Below are positions 58,733 to 64,000 of a DNA stretch of 64,000 bases, piece by piece (within the stretch, counting starts at the first letter, position 1; each line of letters starts with the position of its first letter). Origin of the DNA: a virus. The notes under the pieces were generated by a model. It worked only from the letters and a program-made list of their open reading frames with translations, had not been told where the DNA came from and made no database searches. Position numbers and translations under genes: made by a program. The DNA is taken from positions 1-64,000 of the IMG/VR virus record IMGVR_UViG_3300028763_000010; one strand, given 5' to 3'.

Positions 58733-58757
58733 GTGCGGTATAGGTAAGCCAATCAAT
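58733..58757 (+). promoter_or_regulatory. Leader motif before the Tad2 gene (copy 2)
   Basis: CTAAAACCT, 5 bases, then GGTATAGGTAA. ACCTA and TAGGT can pair around a loop, as in copy 1 at 58311-58337. The motif lies 4 bases before the ATG at 58762. Confidence 0.5.
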
Positions 58758-58761
58758 AATT

Positions 58762-59088
58762 ATGGATTTTATACAAGCTATCAACACTTATCCAATGATT
58801 CAAAGAATTGGATGGAATGGTAACGGACTATTTGTATTTCAACAAATACCTTCTGAAATACCAATTTTTGTTGTCCTAAAAATGCAATCATTACCTGAAG
58901 CAGTAAAAGATGAATTTGCACGTCGTTTTGAAGTTCCAATGACAAAAGAAGAAGCAAAACCATTTTTGTCTATTCGTTACAACAATCAATTAGCAATAGT
59001 TGATAAGGAAAACAATATCAATGGATGGGCACCTTCTGTTTCTGATGCATTGGCCGAGGATTGGATTGGATATATACCGGAGGTTTAA
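58762..59088 (+). CDS. tad2: DUF2829 protein, Tad2-like (Thoeris anti-defence candidate)
   Basis: The 108-residue protein shows the DUF2829 pattern: MIQRIGWNGNGLFVF near the N-terminus and INGWAPSVSDALAEDWIGY at the end, with VVLKMQSLP and IRYNNQLAIV between. DUF2829 proteins include Tad2, which binds the signal molecule (gcADPR-type) of Thoeris systems and blocks NAD depletion. This copy has the Trp, Ser-Asp and Glu-Asp-Trp positions of the family. Binding of a particular ligand is inference. It is preceded by a RyR-domain gene. Confidence 0.8.
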   Translation: MDFIQAINTYPMIQRIGWNGNGLFVFQQIPSEIPIFVVLKMQSLPEAVKDEFARRFEVPMTKEEAKPFLSIRYNNQLAIVDKENNINGWAPSVSDALAEDWIGYIPEV

Positions 59089-59089
59089 A

Positions 59090-59455
59090 ATGGGAAAAGT
59101 ATCAACAATTGATACCAAACGCAATCTTTGTGGTAATTGTAAAAGCAGCTACCCTGATTGCACTGGTCAGCCGGAATTTGGCGATAATGTCGGAAATAAT
59201 AATGTTATCCGATGTAAGAAGTATGTAAAGAAAAAAACAAATGTTGTTCGCGTATCAGTAGGTGAAGAGTATTTTGTTTATATTTTGAAAAATCAAAATG
59301 TTTCTATGAATGATTTCATTTCAAGAAAAAGAGTAGAAACAAACAACACTACAGATAATCTGTATTATGAAGTTGGAAACTATTTTCTGACAGAGGGAGA
59401 TTGCAAATCAGAGATTGAACGAGTAACAAAATTGAAACGTAATGGCACAAGGTAA
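59090..59455 (+). CDS. Cys-rich protein, 121 aa
   Basis: The ATG at 59090 (MGKVSTIDTKRNLC) starts 1 base after the Tad2-like gene. CGNCKSSYPDCTGQ with a later RCKKY gives a four-cysteine zinc site in the first 45 residues; the rest is alpha/beta. It overlaps the SSB-like gene by 14 bases. Function is unknown. Confidence 0.55.
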   Translation: MGKVSTIDTKRNLCGNCKSSYPDCTGQPEFGDNVGNNNVIRCKKYVKKKTNVVRVSVGEEYFVYILKNQNVSMNDFISRKRVETNNTTDNLYYEVGNYFLTEGDCKSEIERVTKLKRNGTR

Positions 59456-60065
59456 ATTAATCAGTTTCGTACCACTGATGAAAAATGGCGTACAAGATAC
59501 ATATAGTGGAAGTAATGGTATGCTTTATAAGTTTACTGTTACTCTTGATAATGCCGGTACACAAGTAACCGGAACAGCAAATAGTAGCAAACAACAACCA
59601 TCATGGAAGATTGGTGAAGAATATACTTATGAAGTAGCAATACAAGGAAACTATACCAATATCAAAAATATGAAGTCTATAAATCAGGCTGGTGGTTTTG
59701 GTGGCAGTGGTGCTCGTGTTCCTAATCCTAGCTTTGTAGTACAGAAATGTCTTGAAGCTTCATTGGAATGTACTTTCAAATTCTTTGAACTTAATCCGGA
59801 TGTGTACAAAAGTCAAGCTGCAGAAGATGGTGTATTGAATTTGTTCTATACATTCACATTAAAAGGTGATGAACAACAACGATGGATGAATATTGCCGGA
59901 CTTCGCTTTGCCTTACAAAAGATGCAAGCGAATGGTATGTTTGATAAAGCAGAAGGAGTAACACTTACTGCGTGGACTATTGAAAAGGCTAAAACTATTG
60001 CAGCTTCTATGTCCTCAGTAGTAAAAGCTCAAGTAGAATTTGAAAAGGCTAATCCACCCAAATAA
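59442..60065 (+). CDS. OB-fold SSB-like protein, 207 aa
   Basis: Residues 1-90 have the OB-fold strand pattern (GMLYKFTVTLDNAGTQVTGT then EYTYEVAIQGNYTNIKNM), followed by a glycine linker and a helical C-terminal half. The position between the recombination ATPase block and the Cas4/RecB-like nuclease fits a single-stranded DNA-binding recombination protein. It lacks an acidic DDxPF tip and ends in EKANPPK, unlike the other SSB-like protein at 31525-31953. Confidence 0.5.
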   Translation: MAQGKLISFVPLMKNGVQDTYSGSNGMLYKFTVTLDNAGTQVTGTANSSKQQPSWKIGEEYTYEVAIQGNYTNIKNMKSINQAGGFGGSGARVPNPSFVVQKCLEASLECTFKFFELNPDVYKSQAAEDGVLNLFYTFTLKGDEQQRWMNIAGLRFALQKMQANGMFDKAEGVTLTAWTIEKAKTIAASMSSVVKAQVEFEKANPPK

Positions 60066-60068
60066 TTT

Positions 60069-60215
60069 ATGCCAGATAGATATTCAATTAAAAAGAATAA
60101 AGAGAATGGATTATTTAATGTTTATTTTGGAACAATGTATTGTTTTACTTATGATACTTATCAAGAAGCAAAAGACCATATTCAAAATATGAAAAAACGA
60201 TATAAAAATGAGTAA
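60069..60215 (+). CDS. Small basic protein, 48 aa
   Basis: The ATG at 60069 opens a 48-codon frame (MPDRYSIKKNKENGLFNVYF) ending at 60215, overlapping the nuclease start by 8 bases. It is compact and basic at its C-terminus. No function is known. Confidence 0.5.
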   Translation: MPDRYSIKKNKENGLFNVYFGTMYCFTYDTYQEAKDHIQNMKKRYKNE

Positions 60216-61140
60216 GACATATATCAATCAGTCATTAATAAAAAAGTTCTTCTACAAAGGAGAAAAACGTGATTACTGTGCTATGGCCATAAAGGCTAAT
60301 ACTATTGATAAAACAGTAAGTCGGGAATCACTATCAATGACATGTGGTAATTATTTTGAAACACAATGTCTGGGTGCTTCTATTGGTGGCAAGAAAACAC
60401 TTGATTTGCCAAGAAAGAAACTTACTGCTAAGCAAATTCTTGCCGGTCAAACAATAGGTGATAAAAAAATTGATCAGATACGTATTGACCAGCAAGTGAT
60501 GATGTTCAACAAACTCAAAACTGAATATCAGATACCAATAGAGAAAGAGATGAATACCCAAGTCGGTGTAAAGAAAATATGGAGTAAGAATGACAATATT
60601 ATCTTACAAGGTGAGATTGATATATTCCCTGCTTCTATTGCATTACCGACACGTGGTTTACGACTTTGTGCTATTGATTTAAAGCTTACTGGTACATTCT
60701 CTGACTATGGTGAGTTCTGTTGGGGTTCTCCAACTAATTTAGACGGCATACAAGGCAAGATGTATCATGAGTTGATACGTGACATTGATTTGGACTTTAA
60801 TATGCAGGAAAACCCTAATAGTACAATTCATCAAGTTTTTACTCCAACAGTAAGAAACATATTAAAGAACAACGATCCTTTATTCTTCTTTTGGGTATTC
60901 AATTATAAAGAAGCAATAAACAATAAATTTATTGAAGTAGAATATAACAAACTTGCTCAGGCAGAACTTCATGAATCTATCCGTAGAACTGTAGAAGAAT
61001 TGAATAAGAATGAACGTGATAACTGGCAAGGTATGGTTCCTAATATTGATAACTGTAGCCAATGCGCGTTGCTATCTTGTCCTTCCCGAACAGAGAAAAA
61101 AAAAGAAATAGAAGAACAACAAAATTTCGAAGTCATTTAA
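60208..61140 (+). CDS. PD-(D/E)XK nuclease with Cas4-like cysteine cluster
   Basis: The nuclease core is GEIDIFP (about residue 136) followed by CAIDLKL (about 154), the conserved Asp and Asp-x-Lys. A Cys at about residue 24 and a C-terminal CSQCALLSC (about residues 285-293) resemble the 4Fe-4S cluster of Cas4/AddB-type exonucleases. A Lys-rich tail follows. Together with the SbcC-like ATPase and SSB-like protein it forms the recombination module. The iron-sulphur cluster is inferred. Confidence 0.75.
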   Translation: MSKTYINQSLIKKFFYKGEKRDYCAMAIKANTIDKTVSRESLSMTCGNYFETQCLGASIGGKKTLDLPRKKLTAKQILAGQTIGDKKIDQIRIDQQVMMFNKLKTEYQIPIEKEMNTQVGVKKIWSKNDNIILQGEIDIFPASIALPTRGLRLCAIDLKLTGTFSDYGEFCWGSPTNLDGIQGKMYHELIRDIDLDFNMQENPNSTIHQVFTPTVRNILKNNDPLFFFWVFNYKEAINNKFIEVEYNKLAQAELHESIRRTVEELNKNERDNWQGMVPNIDNCSQCALLSCPSRTEKKKEIEEQQNFEVI

Positions 61141-61337
61141 TGAGTAACGAAAATATCAAATCAGCTATGAATACCTACAATAATGCAATGTTGCTGCGTA
61201 GGTATTTGTTGTCTGACTATATCAAATCAAGAATAGATACAAAAGAGCTTATAAAGGGCATTCAAATGTGTGAAATACTTATTATTACTAATGCATTAAT
61301 TATAAATAAAAATGGCCGGATGGACGAAAGCAGATAG
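61140..61337 (+). CDS. Small helical protein, 65 aa
   Basis: The ATG at 61140 overlaps the nuclease stop by 1 base (TAATG). MSNENIKSAMNTYNNAMLLR starts a helical protein, and the gene overlaps the RusA gene by 26 bases. Function is unknown. Confidence 0.5.
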   Translation: MSNENIKSAMNTYNNAMLLRRYLLSDYIKSRIDTKELIKGIQMCEILIITNALIINKNGRMDESR

Positions 61338-62025
61338 AGCAAAGTTTCTTGAACGATGTGATTCAAGAAAGAATATAATGCCACAAGAAGTAATATCAAC
61401 ACAAGGTAGTCTTTTTGAAGAAGTCATTGAAACAGACAGTGTAAATCCTCGATATCAGAAATTACGATTAGTATTACTCTATCCGGAACTTGATACAAAT
61501 GAAAAAGGTAATCCTATTCCTAAGCAATCAGCGCGTTTTATGGTTACCCGTTATAGTAATGGACCCAAGAAAGGAGAAATCCTTGTTTATCCAAATAAGC
61601 ATACCGGTAAGCCTGATGTACTTATTAAATCATATCAAGATGCACGTATCACCAATACAGTAAAAGCATTACAATTACAAGTATTGAAGCAACTTGGAGA
61701 AATATCATTTACTAAGTTTCGTGGTGCTGTATTTGTTACTCGTCTTGAATTTATATTTAAAGTATCTGATTCGGCACCTAAGTACATGAAAGATGATCTT
61801 ACTGCCGGTACTAAGATTTACTTTAAAGATACGGCTCCCGATTTAGATAACCTTGAAAAGATGATATGGGATGCTATGCAAGCTGAAAAGGCTGAGAAAG
61901 ATGTAAAGAATGCTCTTGTAGGTCTTGTGTATGATAATGATGCACAGATAGTATCTAAGAATGGTATTTTTAAACGCTGGGGTCTTAGGCCAGGCGTCAT
62001 CGTAGAAATGGAAGGCCCAATTTAA
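61312..62025 (+). CDS. RusA-like Holliday junction resolvase
   Basis: The RusA signature occurs near the C-terminus: APDLDNLEKMIWDAM and LVYDNDAQIV (about residues 180-212), giving the catalytic Asp residues of the family. The N-terminal 75 residues are an extension. RusA resolves four-way junctions made in recombination and replication. It closes the recombination cluster that contains the SbcC-like, SSB-like and Cas4-like proteins. Confidence 0.8.
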   Translation: MAGWTKADRAKFLERCDSRKNIMPQEVISTQGSLFEEVIETDSVNPRYQKLRLVLLYPELDTNEKGNPIPKQSARFMVTRYSNGPKKGEILVYPNKHTGKPDVLIKSYQDARITNTVKALQLQVLKQLGEISFTKFRGAVFVTRLEFIFKVSDSAPKYMKDDLTAGTKIYFKDTAPDLDNLEKMIWDAMQAEKAEKDVKNALVGLVYDNDAQIVSKNGIFKRWGLRPGVIVEMEGPI

Positions 62026-62035
62026 TAAATATTGT

Positions 62036-62236
62036 ATGATTGAAATTAAAAAAGGAATTGTATTTACTGATGAAAAAAAGGATATACAATATACTATTTC
62101 CTTAGTAACTAAAACAATTGTTCAAGTTACATATGAAGGAGAAATGGTTGAATTTACAAGAGAAGAATTTGAAAGTATAAATAAGTTATCACGATTTGAA
62201 ACAGTGAAAAATGATAAAAAGAAAAGAGCTAACTAA
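62036..62236 (+). CDS. Small protein, 66 aa
   Basis: It starts MIEIKKGIVFTDEKKDIQYT and is made of strands followed by a helix, with no motif. It overlaps the next gene by 26 bases. Function unknown. Confidence 0.5.
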   Translation: MIEIKKGIVFTDEKKDIQYTISLVTKTIVQVTYEGEMVEFTREEFESINKLSRFETVKNDKKKRAN

Positions 62237-62762
62237 CTACACTAATTCCATAAAGGAAAACATATTTGAAATATACGATAATAAAAAGCATCGGTTATCA
62301 AATGAATATTTATCATTAGATGCTATTAAAAGTCTTTGTGATTGTTCTCTTGCTAAACGTAAAGGTAAAGAAGCTAATTTTAAATCATTTGGATTAAGTA
62401 ATAATGCCGTTGAACAATACTATGATTATAACTTTGAGGTATTCATAAAGGATAGTGTTGAATATTATCTTGCAATGGCCTATATTCAACTAATTGCTTA
62501 TGGTTGGATACATGGTATGGAAATAAGTTTTGAACGCTCTAAATCGATTGATTTCATCCGTTTTAATTCAGCAGATTGTATTACTATAATAGTATCTGAA
62601 CTACAGTTTGAAGAACATCCAAAAATGGAAAAGATAATTAATCAAATGCTATTTCTTATTGAACTTCTTTGTCGACAATGGAAAATTGATTTACATTCTA
62701 TAGTAGACCAAACAATAAAATATATTCAAGTAAATAATAAATACAAAATACATGAAGTATGA
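62211..62762 (+). CDS. Helical protein, possibly MazG-type, 183 aa
   Basis: The C-terminal half is helical, and LIELLCRQWKIDLHSIVDQT with a final KYIQVNN resembles the last helix of all-alpha NTP pyrophosphatases. The acidic metal-binding EExxE motif is not clear, so this is a weak assignment. The gene lies next to a better MazG candidate at the right end and overlaps the next gene by 4 bases. Confidence 0.45.
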   Translation: MIKRKELTNYTNSIKENIFEIYDNKKHRLSNEYLSLDAIKSLCDCSLAKRKGKEANFKSFGLSNNAVEQYYDYNFEVFIKDSVEYYLAMAYIQLIAYGWIHGMEISFERSKSIDFIRFNSADCITIIVSELQFEEHPKMEKIINQMLFLIELLCRQWKIDLHSIVDQTIKYIQVNNKYKIHEV

Positions 62763-63136
62763 TTCCAACAAAATTTTATACTAAAGCAGAAGTTGCTGAA
62801 AAAGAATCAAGAGTAGAAGCATTGATATATCTTGTTCATCAGCTTGCGGACATACAAGAAGGATATATTCTTGATGCAATGGAAATACTGAAAGATGTAG
62901 GTGATTACCGGTTCCGTATAAAACAAGATATTGATAAGTTGAAACACCTTACCGGAACACTTCGAGAAGAAGTATGGAAACGAAACAAAGATAATATTTC
63001 TGCTGTCGTATTATTTGGAGAAGAAAGTGAATCACTCAAAAACGTAATTGAGAATTTCTTCTTTAATCTTGATCTTAATGAAATGGTTCCGGCATGTACT
63101 GACACAAATGACATTTATCATGAAAAACATAACTAA
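62759..63136 (+). CDS. Helical protein, 125 aa
   Basis: MIPTKFYTKAEVAEKESRVE begins a protein dominated by helices (residues 8-50 and 55-85). No catalytic motif. It overlaps the next gene by 17 bases. Function unknown. Confidence 0.5.
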   Translation: MIPTKFYTKAEVAEKESRVEALIYLVHQLADIQEGYILDAMEILKDVGDYRFRIKQDIDKLKHLTGTLREEVWKRNKDNISAVVLFGEESESLKNVIENFFFNLDLNEMVPACTDTNDIYHEKHN

Positions 63137-63434
63137 TCTAGCAAAGCAATATGCTACTGAAATACTAAAGAGTAATTCTTTTGATAGTATTCATAGTTTT
63201 ATTGAAAATGGATATATCAATGGATTTAATAAATGTGATGAATTTATTGATATGACATTATTAAAGCATCCAATGAATACTGATATCATAGTAAAAACCC
63301 ATAAAGGGAGTACTTACTTTGGTAAATTCATTTTAATATATGATAATGTTCTATTTCGACCAGACCTTACTAAAGGTGATGAAGATTTAAAATTTGAATA
63401 TATAAAAGAATGGAAAAACGTAATTAATAAATAA
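63120..63434 (+). CDS. Protein of unknown function, 104 aa
   Basis: The start at 63120 (MKNITNLAKQYATEILKSNS) lies at the end of the preceding gene and gives a compact alpha/beta protein. Upstream ATGs would overlap the preceding gene by 90 bases. No motif is recognised. Confidence 0.5.
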   Translation: MKNITNLAKQYATEILKSNSFDSIHSFIENGYINGFNKCDEFIDMTLLKHPMNTDIIVKTHKGSTYFGKFILIYDNVLFRPDLTKGDEDLKFEYIKEWKNVINK

Positions 63435-63439
63435 GTAAT

Positions 63440-63685
63440 ATGACAATAGATAATTCAAACAATTGGATAATAATGACAACTGAACATGTTGTTTTATTTC
63501 AAGGGTCAAAAGAAATGATACAAACAACTTGGGACTGCAATACTCGTACATTAGAGGACTTACAAAGTGAGTATCGACATCTTTATACTGCAGAAGTAAT
63601 GAAGAAGATTTATGAAGAAGAACAGATTGATTACAAAGGAGAATTATTATTAATGGAAATACATAACAGCTTAGTCAATGATTAA
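63440..63685 (+). CDS. Small protein, 81 aa
   Basis: It starts MTIDNSNNWIIMTTEHVVLF, with strands and then a helix (YTAEVMKKIYEEEQIDYKGE). It overlaps the MazG-like gene by 8 bases. No motif. Confidence 0.5.
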   Translation: MTIDNSNNWIIMTTEHVVLFQGSKEMIQTTWDCNTRTLEDLQSEYRHLYTAEVMKKIYEEEQIDYKGELLLMEIHNSLVND

Positions 63686-64000
63686 AGTAAGAGATATCAC
63701 CGAAGCAAAAGCAATTGATTTGTTTACTTCTCAGTTTGGAAATGATGTTCTTTCTCGTTTTGATAAATTCAAAGAAGAAGTAAAAGAATTATATGAAGCA
63801 TTTGATGAATATGAAACATATATTGCTAATGATGTTGTAATGCCACCAGAAGCATTAGAACACCTATTAGACGAGTTTTCTGACGTTCAAGGTACGTTTA
63901 CTCATCTATCTAGTTTATTTGGCTTATATCAACAAGAAATGCTTCATAACTGTATAGACAAAGTAACAGGTAGAATGATTGATCCAAACTATAAAAGAAA
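63678..64000 (+). CDS. MazG-like nucleotide pyrophosphatase, N-terminal 107 residues
   Basis: An ATG at 63678 opens a frame that runs off the right edge. KFKEEVKELYEAF (about residues 30-42) and LLDEFSDVQGTFTHLSSLFG (about 71-90) match the EExxE...DExxD metal-binding pattern of all-alpha NTP pyrophosphatases. Such proteins adjust nucleotide pools or degrade alarmones in infection. The C-terminus is missing. Confidence 0.7.
   Translation, partial: MIKVRDITEAKAIDLFTSQFGNDVLSRFDKFKEEVKELYEAFDEYETYIANDVVMPPEALEHLLDEFSDVQGTFTHLSSLFGLYQQEMLHNCIDKVTGRMIDPNYKR

Noticed and set aside
1-64000. Recoded stop codons across the genome
   Set aside because: Genes end at TAA, TAG and TGA at expected places and I see no long frames interrupted by a single stop type, apart from the one TAA at 49634.
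1-64000. CRISPR array, insertion sequence or integrase
   Set aside because: No regularly spaced repeats, transposase, or tyrosine/serine recombinase motifs are visible.

Overview
The window is 64 kb from an AT-rich, tailed double-stranded DNA phage of the crAss-like group (Crassvirales), almost certainly infecting a Bacteroidales host. Three things support this. A crAss-type set of virion genes lies on the minus strand in the order large terminase, portal, scaffold, major capsid, ring proteins, HU/IHF-like protein, tail hub and muzzle, followed by internal (cargo) proteins. A replication and recombination set lies on the plus strand. Several minus-strand operons start at the Bacteroidetes -7 box TAnnTTTG, mostly as TATCTTTG. 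Ribosome binding sites are weak and A-rich leaders are common, as usual for this host group. Stop codons TAA, TAG and TGA all terminate genes normally, so the standard code is used. No integrase or rRNA is seen.

Minus strand, 32.7 kb down to 1: a short operon (zinc protein and SSB-like protein) ends at a strong terminator at 31.48-31.52 kb. The virion operon follows: small proteins, a 1011-residue tail fibre, a lysis and membrane region with a GH108 muramidase, a holin-like and a spanin-like protein, a pentapeptide-repeat protein, terminase and portal. A second promoter at 18.2 kb then drives scaffold, capsid, ring and decoration proteins, a FISUMP (lectin-like) protein, an HU-like protein, tail hub and muzzle, and finally internal virion proteins that run off the left edge.

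32.7-35.0 kb is a divergent regulatory zone. It has paired hairpins with C6 loops, small orphan genes, and G/T-rich non-coding DNA with repeated motifs. 35-45 kb (plus strand) is accessory: zinc-ribbon proteins, small regulators, a promoter- and terminator-bounded Gly/Asn-rich protein cassette, membrane or secreted proteins, and three tRNA-shaped RNAs that lack a normal anticodon arm. A single minus-strand HU-like regulator with its own promoter is embedded at 44.2-44.5 kb.

45-64 kb (plus strand) is the replication and recombination module: an SF1 helicase, a DnaB-type helicase, a DUF3871/DUF932-like protein, ParB-like protein, N6-adenine methyltransferase, SbcC/Rad50-like ATPase, SSB-like protein, a Cas4/RecB-like nuclease, a RusA resolvase and a MazG-like pyrophosphatase cut by the right edge. 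Between the ATPase and the SSB-like gene sits a pair that may act against host immunity. A RyR-domain protein and a DUF2829 protein of the Tad2 type (Thoeris anti-defence) are each preceded by the same short leader motif. Another insert at 52.1-53.4 kb combines a folded RNA with terminator, a winged-helix protein and a catalytically degenerate DUF559-type nuclease.
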